This document shows, piece by piece, positions 22,476-33,207 of a stretch of 64,000 nt of DNA. The stretch is taken from the NCBI GenBank assembly GCA_027422505.1, contig JAPQWV010001597.1:16418-80417 (forward strand), read 5' to 3'. Origin of the DNA: Craterostigma plantagineum (taxonomy: Eukaryota; Streptophyta; Magnoliopsida; Lamiales; Linderniaceae). A program made the position numbers and the translations under genes. The notes under the pieces are model-generated. The model was not told the origin of the DNA, did not search any database, and worked only from the letters and a program-made list of their open reading frames with translations. Position 1 is the first letter of the stretch, and each line of letters begins with the position of its first letter.

Positions 22476-22994
22476 GTGGTTGGATAGAGCTTTTTACGGT
22501 GTACGCCTGGGTAAAAGCCCGCCAAGGGCCTTAAGATAAAAGATATGAGATTGAGTTTAGTCTATGAGACGTAATATGCATTGATGTGGATTGCCTTTGT
22601 GGGGGATTCTCGCGTGCACGTCATGCATGATTTCTACTTACTGAGCATATCGCTCACCCCTTACGTTATGTGTTGTAGGTGCGAGCGACCACGGTACGTG
22701 ATCGCTTAGATGGCAAGGCAATTATTTGGCGCTTCCAGTAGCTTTTGGGGTGGGAGTGTGTGCATGAATGACGATCTGTGAGGCCGGGCGCATAGAGATT
22801 CTTTTGTGCATGTACACATCTTGTGTAATTAGGATTCACATGAAGTTAGGAATTCTGTAATTCTTTTGTCATGTATAGAAACGACTTCCATTACATAAAT
22901 GGAAAAATTTCATACGCATTTCCGATTCCTTTTAAGTTAAAGCATCGTTACGCAGATAGGATACGTTAGAATTAGGTAACGAGGACAGCGGGTC

Positions 22995-23750
22995 CTGATA
23001 CGTCTAGGGGTAAGCAGGTTTCCCTCCTGCTCTCCTAGTCTTGTACGTTTTGCTTGTCTGGCTTCGACTCCACCTTTTCCTTTTCCCCCTGTCACAACCT
23101 TGACCTCGTTGGCGTAACAACGGCGAGAGCTAACTTGGTCTCCCGAGACCTCACCCACCTGATCGCCTACCGGAATTTGATCTTCAAGTGGTACGTCGAA
23201 GGCACTGCCCTGAATTCGTTAATAGCCGGCGTCCCAATATGATATTGTATGAAGAAACCGCGTCAACAACCAGGAAGGTAACCATTCGTACCACCCGCCT
23301 GGGGTCTTCAAATAGCCCCACTAGGAGTGAGACTTGGCCTAAGGGCTGTATGCCAGCTCCGCCAAATCCGTATAAGGAGTGGTGGTCACCGGCTTCAGTT
23401 CCGTTCCTAACTTCATCTGCTTGAAACAGTCTAAGAACATGATATCTGCTAAACTACCTCCGTCTATAAACACCCGCGACACGTTATATCCTGCCACGTC
23501 CGTGGTGATTACGAGAGCGTCGTTGTGGGGCCGCACGACGTCGACCTCATCCTGCGCTCCGAGTTGTATGTTCCATGTGATCTCCATTTGACCTACTAGG
23601 CTGTCTCCTGTCGGGGCCTTTCCGTTCTCTCTCATCCGAGCATAAGACTTTCGTGCTCTGTGCGTGTCTCCACCATCTGGGCCTCCAACTATGATAAGGA
23701 TGTATGCTCTTGGCTGGCTGGGACCAGGCCTGTTAGGCTCCAGCATAGGT
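22995..23750 (-). pseudogene. Tat element A protease and downstream linker
   Basis: The 23,339-23,746 frame contains the aspartic protease core VFIDGGSLADIMF, the Tat-type form of the catalytic D-G-[GS]-S/A site, preceded by ALVITTDVAGYNVSR. Downstream, in other frames, NEFRAVPSTYHLKIKF and GEVSGDQVSSRRCYANEVK match the stretch between protease and RT in Tat polyproteins. At least two frameshifts occur near 23,120-23,340. RT does not follow, because the solo LTR begins. Confidence in lineage is high, in exact ends moderate. Confidence 0.85.
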
Positions 23751-25465
23751 TGCTTCCCCTTGTCTTGTCCAGGACCTTCCTTCTCCCGAGGCTGTGCTGG
23801 TTGGACCGCCCTCGATCTCCATATATAAACTCCTTAAGGTGCCCTGCTTTTATCAGCCTTTCTACCTCATTCTTCAAGTGCGTGCAGTTGTCGGTATGAT
23901 GCCCATATTCATTATGGGAACGGCAGAATGGCCCCGACGTAGGCTTCGGGTGCCTTCGAGGACTGGCTCGAGGGTATATGATGTCTGGATGTCTTGATGC
24001 CACGCCATGACCTCTTCAAGCTCGTTCATAGAGGAGTGTATTTCTGATACCTAGGAAGAAATCTGTTCGCACCACCTGGTATAGGCCTTCTGGTCGCTGA
24101 GGGGTGAGCAACTCGGACATTTCCCTTGTTCCGATTATGGTTCTGTGTTTCTTTCTTAGGTACTATTCTGGGCGTTACCTCTCGAATCTTTGTCAGCCTG
24201 CTTTCCTCCAGATTTATGTACTTATCAGCTCTGCCCAACAGTTCCTCGAACGTTTGTGGGGGCTTTTTGGAGAGCGATGCGAAGAAGTCGCCAACCTGCA
24301 AACCATGAACCAAAGCGTTAATTTTAACGGAAGTGGTAGCAGAGGGTACCTCCAAGGCTGCCACATTGAATCTTCTAATATAAGATCGAAGCTTTCGTCT
24401 GATCGCTGCTGACTCGAAACAAGGATATATCCGATTTAGGATGCTTCCGAGCGCTAGCAAACTGGTTAATGAACATCTCTTGGAACTCTTCGAATGAGTG
24501 GATAACCTCCGGTTCTAGCTGGCTGAACCACTGTTGGGCAGCTTTTACTAGTGTTGTTAGAAAAACCCTATACTTCACTCCTTCCGAGAAGTTATACAGC
24601 AAGATGGTGTTCTTAAAACATAGCACGTGTTCCTCCGGGTCGGTGGTACCATCGTACTCGTACGACAGTTGTTTAAAGTTGAGTGAAAGGCGTGCCGGCC
24701 TGGTCTAGCCCTCGGAGATGCGGCCTAGTAGTCTTCTTCCGTATCTCGTCTACTATTTTCCTGAGGTCCGACACCTGCCTTTTGAGCTCCAGCCCCTTCG
24801 AACTGACAACTCCCTCCCAACCACGCGTGCTATAGCTCCTCACCTCCACTTCCTGTTCTCTGGTTTTCCTATTTCCTTCCATCCTACATTCGCTGGCGTC
24901 GCTGGAGGTGCGGCATTCATCGGGTTCACTGGGCCTTCATGAACTCCTCCGAGGGGTTCCTCCCCTCATCTAGGTGTTGGGATCATTGGTCCGTCATTTT
25001 CACATTCTTGGGCAACCTCTCTCCTTGACGGGTTCCTTTTCGGCGAGGGGCGTAAGGTCTCTTCACAAGCCACACATTCTCTCCTACAGTCTCCGCCACT
25101 CTGAGACATGTCCGTCTGAGGTTCGCCTTGAACAGAGAAGGGCTGTTTTCGTTTGCCCTTGCTCCTCCCTTCACCAACAAATCTAGCCGTTCCACCGTCA
25201 TGGTTATGGGAGTTTGAGGCGGGACGGCTCTAGATGGTCCTACAATGGTGGGTGTCGGTGTAATCGCTGGGCTTCGATCGGCGAGGCCAACGTCAGAGCC
25301 GGCATAGGGTTTTCCCCTATTTTCCCCGGCGGCTTCCTCAAATCGCCCTTGCAGGTTTTGTGCGCGGTTGTTCCTCCATCCTGACCAACTTCTATCCGTC
25401 ATTAAGACCCACTGCTCCCCTAACGACGGCACTCTTTTACTGTCTCTTCCACGTCTCACCTTCAA
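23690..25465 (-). pseudogene. Tat element A gag
   Basis: The capsid region is VKYRVFLTTLVKAAQQWFSQ through FEEFQEMFINQFASARKHPK (24,375-24,626) and VHGLQVGDFFASLSKKPPQT with ELLGRADKYINLEE (24,026-24,460), matching the retrotransposon gag domain. The nucleocapsid part has FCRSHNEYGHHTDNCTHLKN followed by EVERLIKAGHLKEFI (23,689-24,003), a C-X-H-type knuckle typical of Tat elements. The N-terminal 24,983-25,465 segment is low complexity. Frameshifts near 24,020, 24,400 and 24,700 break it. It would package element RNA. Confidence 0.87.
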
Positions 25466-25576
25466 ACAGACGCAAATTTGGTTTACCTTCCTTGCCTTAT
25501 CTTCGAACAGACGCGGAAACAGCCTGCCTTCCTTGCTTTTATTACCCAGCGTACTAACGTTTCAGTCCATCGATTC

Positions 25577-25591
25577 CCACAGACGGCGCCA
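25577..25591 (-). promoter_or_regulatory. primer-binding site of Tat element A
   Basis: The minus strand reads TGGCGCCGTCTGTGG, five bases inside the LTR end (CCCGCA then TCAAA). The identical sequence sits at 40,482-40,496 next to another LTR. I do not assign the tRNA. Confidence 0.85.
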
Positions 25592-25596
25592 TTTGA

Positions 25597-26246
25597 TGCG
25601 GGTATGACCCCGATCAACAATATTTGGTTCGGGAAAAATGGTGATGGGTAAAAAGTACTGGGTCTGATGTTTTTGATGCGTTTTAGAATGAGAAAGAAAG
25701 AAATGAAAGAGACACAGATTTACGTGGTTCAGACATATGTCCTACGTCCACGGGCCGCCTGGAATAGTGTTTACTAGTGACAGTCGAGATTTACACACTC
25801 GACTTACTTCTCTCGTTACAGTGCGTTAATGGTGAAGAAGAAGATGAATACCGGAAAATATCTAAGTGTTTTTCGTGTTGTTTTTACTCTCGTCTTCTTC
25901 TATTCCATATATCCCTTTTTCTCTTTTTTTTCTAGCTGGCACACCTTGGAACCACTTGACAACGACATCTGGTACAACCTAGGAGAGACAGCACCAGCAA
26001 GTGTACTATGCCAGACTGGCGCGCCACCTCTCCGTAGACAATGTCGACCACTCACAGCCATCCACGTGTCCCTTGGTCGACTTTGCTCGATATTTCCGCT
26101 CAAGCTATTCCGTTGTCAGAACCCATCTTACGTTTTCCGTACAAGGTCACAGGTTCCCAAGATATCCTACCTACCTGCTTATATGTCCCAAAAGTCACTA
26201 TCATAAGGTAGTAGGTGGGATGCTGAGCCGAAGGTCACCCCTATCA
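25597..26246 (-). repeat. 5' LTR of Tat element A (about 650 bp)
   Basis: On the minus strand it begins TGATAGGGGTGACCTTCGG and ends TCATACCCGCA before the primer site, giving TG...CA. It shares its outer part with 18,126-18,463 and its inner end (GATCGGGGTC.TACCCGCA) with the LTR at 28,565-29,196. The CGTGG..CCACG double-stem motif lies at about 25,721-25,760. Confidence 0.85.
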
Positions 26247-26527
26247 CTTCTGTTACAGGTTTCCAGATCAGCTTTCTGGCATGGACCTCCAGACGACCCA
26301 TGACAGGTCATCAGAAGCCGGCGCAAACTCCCAGCTCTGCGCTGGCACCAGAAGACCCAACCTAACTGTTGGGATTTCTAAGTCCTGCTCCGCGTTGGCA
26401 CCAAATACCCAACTTACATGTTTGGGATACTAAGTCCAGCTCCGGGCTGACACGTGAATGCCCAACCTAACTATTGGGATATCTAAGTCCAGCAACGTGC
26501 TGGCGCAGAAGACCCAACCTAACTGTT

Positions 26528-26530
<3 letters not shown>

Positions 26531-26571
<41 letters not shown>

Positions 26572-26588
26572 TATATATATATATATAA
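26531..26588. repeat. (AT)n microsatellite within the array
   Basis: Almost pure AT dinucleotide run of about 58 bp, located in the spacer after one hairpin unit. It creates Tyr/Ile repeat ORFs that are not genes. Confidence 0.97.
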
Positions 26589-27540
26589 GTCCAGTTCCGT
26601 GCTGGCACAGGAAACCCGATCTATCTGGATTGGGGCATATAATCCAGCTATGCGCTGGCACACTGTTGGGATATCTAAGTCCGGCTTCGCGCTGGGCACA
26701 GGAAACCCAATCTATCTGGATTAGGACATCTAAGTCCAGCTCCGCTATGGCACCAGAAGATCCAACCTAACTGTTGGGATATCTAAGTCCAGCTTTGCGC
26801 TGGCACAGAGAACCCAATCTATCTGGATTGGGACATCTAAGTCCAGCTCCGCGGTGGCACCAGAATGTCCAACCTACGTGTCTGGGATATATAAGTCTAG
26901 CTCCGCGCTAGCATAGGAAGCCCAATCCATCTGGATTGGGATATCTAAGTCCAGCTCCCGCTGGCAGGAAAGGCCCAAGCTATCTGTTTGGGTTATCTAA
27001 GTCCAGCTCCGTGCTGTCACATAAATACCCAACCTATCTGCTGGGATATCTAGGTCCAGCTCCGTGCTGGCAATCGAAGACCCGGCTACTTCATCGGGAT
27101 ATCCCAGCTCTCGCTGGCAGGGAAAGGCCCAAGCTATCTGCTTGGGTTATCTAAGTCCAGTCTCGTGCTCGCGCATAATACCTAACCTATCTGTTGGGAT
27201 ATCTAAGTCCAGCCCCGTGCTGGCACTCGAAGACCCGGCCTAATTCATTGGGATACCTAAGTTCAGCTTCAACCTGGCAGGCAACGCTCGACCCAGCGTT
27301 CTTGAAGCATCAGCATGACCCGTTCGCTAAAGTTTGACCACAGGAAAGCGAAGAAAGCTTCAAGGCTAGCCCTGATAGGAAGGGACCACGTAGAGCTGGA
27401 GATTTGGAAGTTGAGACAGGATTCCCCGCAAGCGAAGGCGGATAGTTACGCCGCATTGGCTTCATGCAGGATGAAATCCAGATCCAGCAACGAAGTCTCC
27501 GTGCCTCATCTCTGACTCTTACTTCGAAGGCTCCAGCCTA

Positions 27541-27700
27541 GCGTTTTGCTCCTTTGCAACAGATTTGCAGCCTTGCACTCGAGGAGCTGATCCTGTTCTG
27601 CAAGCTTGCTAACTCATCCTTCAACCATCTGATGGTGGCATCTCTACGCTTCAGCAGCTCAAGCTTCATTGGGACAAGCCACAATCAGGAGTTAGCCAGC
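27541..27700 (-). pseudogene. antisense coiled-coil remnant in Tat element B
   Basis: On the minus strand LELLKRRDATIRWLKDELAS and LQNRISSSSARLQ form a short Leu/Lys/Glu heptad-like segment without stops for about 45 codons. It is antisense to the element, like the fragment at 13,524-13,886. It may be the C-terminal end of the antisense extra ORF. The rest of the region 27,300-27,800 has no recognisable domain. Confidence 0.45.
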
Positions 27701-28552
27701 GGAGCAGACATCCTACTTACTAAGGGAGACGGACAAAGTCCACGGCATGGTAACCCACCTCCCACGCTGACATACGGAGACCTAGCTTTGGGAGCAAGAG
27801 TTCTACATCAGCTCTACGTTGATAAAGAGACCTGATCTATGCAATCAGGAGTCCATCTTCAAACCAATGAATGAAGACATGATCTCTCCAAACTTTAAGG
27901 TCAGCTCTTCGGAGTCTAGGTTAGTTTTCACCCACAAGCTGGATCTGCTCGATCCTATTTACAAGTCCAGTCCTATGCTGGCCTGGGAAGACCCAATTCC
28001 GTGCTGGCATGGAGCCTATTCATCTATTCGAGGTCCTTAAGTCCGGCTCCAGGCTGGCAAGCGAAGATCCGACGAACTCCATCCGGATGTTTTAAGTCCA
28101 GATATAACTGAGAGACGAAGACTTGATGTATCTAGTCCGATTATCTGAAGCCAGCCCTCCGCCGACTCATAAAGGCCTGATCTATATAATCAGGATTTCC
28201 AATTCCAGCTGTCTGATGGCAAAGAGGATCTGATCTATCTAATTAGGATTTCAAAGATCAACTTTTCACCAACAAGTGAAGAACTGCTCTACTGATCAAA
28301 GACCCAACTACGTGCTAGCAAGTGAAGGACTCGATCTGTCCAATCGGGGTAGCCTACAATGCCCTGGTTAGTAAACATACAACTCATCTGGTCGAGATTG
28401 CTGAGTATATCTAGTGCATACATGAGAAGTCCTAAGTTGTTTGGGACTTCTTGAGCAACGGAAAAAGATGGCGGAAGAAATTTAAGGACACGAGAAGATG
28501 AATGCTTTCTTAATAAATACTCCGAGCTGCAATATTTAGCATATTGCAACTC

Positions 28553-28564
28553 AGAGTAGGGGAC
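28553..28564 (+). promoter_or_regulatory. polypurine tract of Tat element B
   Basis: AGAGTAGGGGAC directly before the LTR start TGGATTATAGG; compare the minus-strand tract at 18,464-18,475. Confidence 0.85.
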
Positions 28565-29196
28565 TGGATTATAGGCGGTGACCTTCAATCCAGCATTCCT
28601 CCTGACCTGCAACTCACAAAGAACAGAGTAGGAGGTTAGGTCTGAAGGAGGCAAGGACCAGGTACGAGGCTCGACTAGAGGCAATGTATGAAGATGATAT
28701 TGGAAGGAGTTAGGGAGATATCCCAGGAAGCTACGGAGCTATCCGGGGGAACAAATGAAGTAATCGAGAGAGCTAAGGAAGCGCTGGGAGACCTGACGAG
28801 GGAGAGCAGTATGAAACCCTAGTCGCCCCTACAATATAAATAGGGTCTTTTATCCATTTTACATCATAAGTCACACGCCCCACACACCACAACACACCAA
28901 GAAACACATACACACATGTTCTCTCTCCCTCCTTTATCTTCTTTCTACTGTTTAGAGCTTAGAATAACTTGTAAACATGAGGGAATGCGAGATTGAGTGT
29001 ATAATCCTCCTCTGTTAATAGTGAATATTCTCTGGCGGCCCCGTGGACGTAGGATTCATACGAATCCGAACCACGTAAATCTCTGTCTCTTTACTATTTT
29101 CTGTCCTATTTTGCATATCCCGTCCACAACTTCATCCGAACCAGCCCTCACCTTAATTCCGGACCATAAATCTTGTTGATCGGGGTCGTACCCGCA
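28565..29196 (+). repeat. 3' LTR of Tat element B (about 632 bp)
   Basis: It starts TGGATTATAGGCGGTGACC and ends GGGTCGTACCCGCA, matching both ends of element A LTRs. A TATA box, TATAAATA, is at 28,835-28,842, followed by TAGGGTC and a CA-rich leader. The double-stem motif CGTGGACGTAG..GAACCACG is at about 29,042-29,078, with internal hairpin GGATTC-ATAC-GAATCC. Confidence 0.88.
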
Positions 29197-29990
29197 TCGC
29201 ATGGAGATTTTCAAGACAAGGGCTGTGATTCGGACAATCTTTCTCAGGACATCGAACGTTACGCTGATGAAGAAAGTAAACGTACATTAGAAGATGAAAA
29301 TGAGGCTGATTCTTCTTGGCTTCACAGCTCCGTGCATAGCGTAGATTCTTCGAAAGAGTCCAATTCGGAGTCAGTTTGGCCGGCGGAAAATTAGAGTTGA
29401 AGATCTTTAGTGACCGCGAAGTCAAAGGAAAGATTCTTGAAGACAAAACTGTCAAAGAAAGAGAGCTCTTCCATCAATCGAGGCTAAAGACTTCAAAATT
29501 GATCAAGAAAGATTTGAGAACACGATGAATATCGAGACAGCAAGTCCCTAGAAGAGGAGATTTTGCGATTGCAATTCTTTTGACCCTATCTTCGATTTTG
29601 GGATTGTTGATCTTTGGCCTGTCCTTGACGAAGCTCTGCTTTGTTTGTTTCTTACCGTGGTTCTCTCAAAAATGAATGCATATTGAAACACTTGCCGAGC
29701 TTTTTTCGATCTCTATTACTGCTAAGAGGTTAATAGGGGGAGATCATCTTGTTAGAACCTTTCTTTGTTCTGTATTAGACTGTACCTTTCTTTGTTATCT
29801 TTTCTAAGCATGTCGTCCTTAATTTTGTAATTCCACGCTAATTATCGCGTAATAACCGTCCACATGCTTGAAGTTGAAGACGCGTACTCTTAGACAAATC
29901 CGCATCTTTACACGAAAGAGGTTTACGAATGTTCGATTAATAAGAGTTCACAACGTATGAATTGCCACGCTACAGTTACAACAACCGTTC
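29197..29990 (+). other. unidentified segment with short acidic reading frame
   Basis: An open reading frame enters from the LTR and stops at 29,394. Its post-LTR part is acidic and Ser-rich (DIERYADEESKRTLEDENEA, SSVHSVDSSKESNSE). I do not recognise the protein. It could be the last exon of a host gene cut by LTR insertion, or internal sequence of a non-autonomous element, since the first bases after the LTR (TCGCATGG) weakly resemble the TCAAATGG seen inside other LTR ends. The remainder, 29,395-29,990, is AT-rich with no gene seen. Confidence 0.35.
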
Positions 29991-30048
29991 GAAAAATAAT
30001 ATCGTGGCGAACATATGCAGCGAAGCAAAAAGATATTGTGCTGTGGTT

Positions 30049-32845
30049 CTATGTGCAACTGGTGGGACCTGCGGGATTCAGATTCCCTGCCAAGGAGATT
30101 TTGGCGTGGGCACACGCAGATTGAAGGGGCGCAGTTTCTCCGTAAGGCACCAAGTTAATGTTCTTCAGCTCGACGCTGTCGCAAGGGAACGTCGAGCTGC
30201 AGTTAAGCCGAACGGCGACGGGCGAAATCGAGCTCCCCGAAAAGTTTATGAAGTGGACGTCGCTTATCTTCACCCTCGATTCCTGTTGATGATAACGTAT
30301 GTGTTATCGAGGAGTCGAGACTAAAAAGTCAAAAAAAAATTATTCCTTTTATTTGGAATGTTTACCTCCTTGACTCTCTTGGAGTCGTAGTGTTGATCGA
30401 TGATGATCGGGTTCCTTGACTTGGTTCATAATGATATCTTTGTACGTAATGCTCGTGGCGGTCGTCTTAGGAGAGTTGTGGTACGTTTTGATCCTCGCGC
30501 CGTTCGTCGTCCCCGTGAGCGTGCAGTTGACCACCGTGATTCCTCGAACATTCTCCTCGTCGTGACGCTTTCCCAAACTCCCGACGCTGATTCAAGAAAC
30601 GTGAAACTCGTGTATGCGTTCATAAAATTTCAAATGCGTGTAATTAATGAACAAACCTGATTCCGTGCCCGGGCCCACATTGTACTCTCTCAACGTGGAT
30701 GTCTTCGCATCCGTGACCGATGGAGATGCAGTCGTCTCCGGTTCCTATGACGGAATCGGTTATGGTGACCTTTGTGGCGTTGCTGAGGTGCATGCCGTCG
30801 GTGTTCGGGCTCTTCCCGGGAGCGGTGACGGTGAGCTTCGACACCTTGATGTCGTGGCTGTTGGTCACCTTCGAGTGGAATCCCATGGCGTCCACGAATT
30901 TAAGGTTGCTTAGCTCCCCGTTTCCCACCTGCTGGAAGATGAGCGACTGCGCAGGAACAGATGCAGTAATTTAAACTACAACCGAGATGAATATTCTGAA
31001 CTAGTACAAATAGGTAATAGACGACGATTGTTATGGGTATAGGGGGTTTGTCGATGTCCGGGGACCCTCACATATAATAGTCAATAGGTGACAATTGTCA
31101 AGCGTGTTGCCCATATCCCTGGGGCGGACCCACTTTGATGCTTGGATGGTCACTGACCCCGCAATCCGCACATAACTTACTAATCTATGCCTCCATTAAT
31201 TTTGGTTCCAAAGTTGTCTTTTGGCTACTTATTGTCAGAATTGTAGTAAAAGCTAAGAAATGACTATAATTTGATTCCTATGTGCCTTTCTTTTATTTTA
31301 GTTAATAAATATGTGGGATGGATTTTATCTGCCATGCCATACCCTGACTATAGGCCGCCAAATGAAGGCCCAGCCTGCAGGCGGGTAGCGGGCATGGCGC
31401 GCTTAGCCCGCCCGTTTAAAAAAATAAGAAAAAATAAAAAATAGGAAAAAATGAAGAAATTCAAATTGAACATAAAAATAAGAAAAAATAATATAAACAA
31501 TAGGAAAAAAAGAAGAAAAATTAAAAATATCTAACTTTAATCAACTTCCTTAATATTAATTTATTATCTTATTAAAATGCAAATCTCAGCTCAAAAAGCA
31601 TAAAAATCAATAGAGTTACTTATATATCTATTATTTAATATGATTATATAATTTTATTTTTGGCGGGCCTGGCCGCAGTCTACAGGGGCCGCCACGCCAA
31701 AGCCCGCTGCTCATGCAGGATTGCCCGCCCAGGCCCCCTCCCTGGTGGGCCTAAAAATTTGCAGCCCGCTCCCTTGCGAGCCTAGACGTCACACAGTCTG
31801 TTCTTTTGAGCACACTGTGTGCAATTAATGTTGTTCGTCCCACATCAAAAATTTAAAGTAGCCTGCCTGTCTTATATTTGGCATATAACTTACGACGGGA
31901 AGGCGAGTTTCACCATCAGCATACTCCCAGAGGCTGTCTCCGTGGCCGTTGAGGGTTCCTCCGCCGGTGACGACGAGGTTGTTGACGCGTTCGATCATAA
32001 TCCAAGCTCCTCGGGAATAGAGACTCGGGTCGGTGCTTGCGGAGAGAATTCCCTGAATCTCGACGGTGATTGGTGCCTGAGTCTTGCATGGCCCCGTCAT
32101 GATGACCTCACCTGCCAGGAACTCCGATCCGCTAGGTATCACCACTTTCGCGAGTCCCGTCGAGTTGCACGCTGCTTTCCATGCCTTGATAATGGCCTGG
32201 AAAAAGAAATATAGATCGCCATATCCAATTTACTACATATTTCGTAAATGACAAAACATGGTACGAGGTTAATCCATACGTACATGCACGCATGCGGTAT
32301 TTTTATACGATTTTGACATCTCTCCAAATTTACTACACCATCATCCGTAAATGATAAAATGTGATACGTGATTAATCCATACATGCACGCATGCATGCAC
32401 TACTTTTGTTACGATTTGAACATTCTCCAAATTTAATACCTGTAAATAATTGATAAAACATGATACAAGCCATACGCGTGCATGCACGCACTGTACTTCT
32501 ATTACGATTTCAACATTTTCGTAAACTTACGAACAACATCGTCTGTAACTGGTAAAACACAATACGGATTAATTCTTCGTGCGTGCAATACTTTACGATT
32601 TGAACATTTCTAAGGACTTGTGATACGCATAACCTCACCAGAGCATCGTCGTGTTTCCCGTCGCCCTTTGCCCCGTAATCCATTACGTTGAACACCGTGG
32701 GCCCCGCGGCAAGCAGACTACGACGAGCACCGAGGACGGGAGTTTTTGCACAATCTCCCCCATGGATCATTACAATGACCAACACGAGGACGAGTAATAA
32801 CGCCTTGATATTCAAAGGATGGATATCCCTTTGAACGTTAGCCAT
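30049..32845 (-). CDS. exopolygalacturonase-like (GH28) gene, five exons, frameshifted
   Basis: Polygalacturonases hydrolyse pectin homogalacturonan in the cell wall; plant exo-forms are often pollen-expressed. Exons: 32,845-32,639, 32,196-31,894, 30,946-30,657, 30,586-30,366 and 30,282-30,049, all with GT-AG introns. The start ATG at 32,845 gives a signal peptide (LLLVLVLVIVMIHGGDC) and FNVMDYGAKGDGKHDDAL. All four family motifs are present: SPNTDG, GTGDDC, GPGHGIS and ARIKTY. An extra base near 30,414 in exon 4 shifts the frame before IIIDQHYDSKR; without it the product would be 417 residues, the family's usual length. As read, translation ends early at 30,349, so this is a recent pseudogene or a sequence error. 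Confidence 0.92.
31350..31790. mobile_element. possible non-autonomous hAT-like insertion in intron 2
   Basis: Both ends of this segment carry clustered GGCGGGC/GGCCCGCC motifs (31,353-31,425 and 31,662-31,785) around an AT-rich core. TAGGC at 31,354 and GCCTA at 31,784 could be termini. Dense subterminal G/C motifs are typical of hAT MITEs in plants. I found no clear target duplication. It lies in the 947-bp intron 2 of the exopolygalacturonase gene. Confidence 0.45.
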
Positions 32846-33200
32846 TGTAATAGTTATATAGTTTATTTTCTTCCTTTTTATGTTTGTCGAACGATACTAA
32901 TCTTATTTGTTTTCTTGATCATAAAAGAAAAATAAGATATGAGAGAGACAACCTGCGCGTAATGTTACTAATTATGGGGTTTAAATATCCGCTCTTGTGA
33001 TATAATTCTGTGAACCCAAATCGTCTTTGGTTGTGGTTCGTTGCTTTTGTTAGCGATTGTGGTTAAGCGTGACATAATTTTATTATAGAAATATTGTAAT
33101 CTGTACTACGAAGATCATGATATTATTATGATAAAAGAGAAATATTAGAGATATAAAAGTTAAATCTTATCAAATAAATATTTTGGCATATTTTAGAAGT
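32846..33200 (-). promoter_or_regulatory. upstream region of the exopolygalacturonase gene
   Basis: About 350 bp separate the start codon from the next LTR. On the minus strand TATTTAAA (32,980-32,987), 135 bp before the ATG, is a candidate TATA box; a CTCTCTC run and AAGAAAATA-rich leader follow it. The LTR insertion at about 33,208 limits the native promoter to this short stretch. Confidence 0.5.
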
Positions 33201-33207
33201 TTATACT

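Larger units (their letters stand above)
19859..22990 (+). repeat. solo LTR of a chromovirus (Tekay-like), about 3.1 kb
   Basis: It starts TGTAGCACCCGGGTCC, close to the TGTAATACCCG start at 7,963. ACTGAGCATATCGCTCACCC and TGTGTTGTAGGT near the 3' part match the other LTR. No polypurine tract, primer site or pol sequence adjoins it: the left flank is the Tat antisense ORF and the right flank is Tat protease linker. It is therefore a solo LTR produced by LTR-LTR recombination. The right border lies between about 22,930 and 23,000; I found no clear target duplication. Internal features are a GCGAA-rich zone and a TTGATG hairpin cluster. Confidence 0.78.
18126..26246 (-). mobile_element. Tat-like gypsy element A (minus), disrupted
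   Basis: Read on the minus strand: 5' LTR (26,246-25,597), primer site, gag (25,465-23,690), protease and linker (23,750-22,995), a solo chromovirus LTR insertion, an antisense ORF, a polypurine tract and the start of the 3' LTR (18,463-18,126), cut by hAT. RT, RNase H and integrase are absent between the protease linker and antisense ORF. The copy is therefore deleted, or was a non-autonomous derivative before the LTR insertion. Confidence 0.75.
26340..28340 (+). repeat. tandem hairpin array of Tat element B, 50-60-bp unit
   Basis: More than 25 degenerate units follow the pattern 'AAGTCCAGCTCCGCGCTGGC, spacer, GAAGACCC..GGGATATCT'. Each unit has two inverted repeats: CCAGC-TCCGC-GCTGG, and a second hairpin such as CCCAAC..GTTGGG (26,356-26,373), CCCAATC..GATTGGG (26,813-26,832), CCCAAGC..GCTTGGG (27,128-27,146) or CCTGAT..ATCAGG (28,176-28,194). 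Units are regular to about 27,290, then interrupted by the antisense coiled coil and more divergent to 28,340. The array precedes the polypurine tract and 3' LTR. Confidence 0.9.

Noticed and set aside
26430..26724. ORFs with Tyr/Ile repeats
   Set aside because: They are translations of the (AT)n microsatellite and array units.
26340..27260. CRISPR-like array (regular repeats with palindromic parts)
   Set aside because: The context is a plant retrotransposon. Repeats are degenerate, spacers are part of the repeat, and there are no cas genes; it is a Tat tandem array.
27315..27515. 66-residue plus-strand ORF (MTRSLKFDHRKAKK)
   Set aside because: No recognisable domain; it overlaps antisense coiled-coil remnants and lies within decayed Tat sequence.
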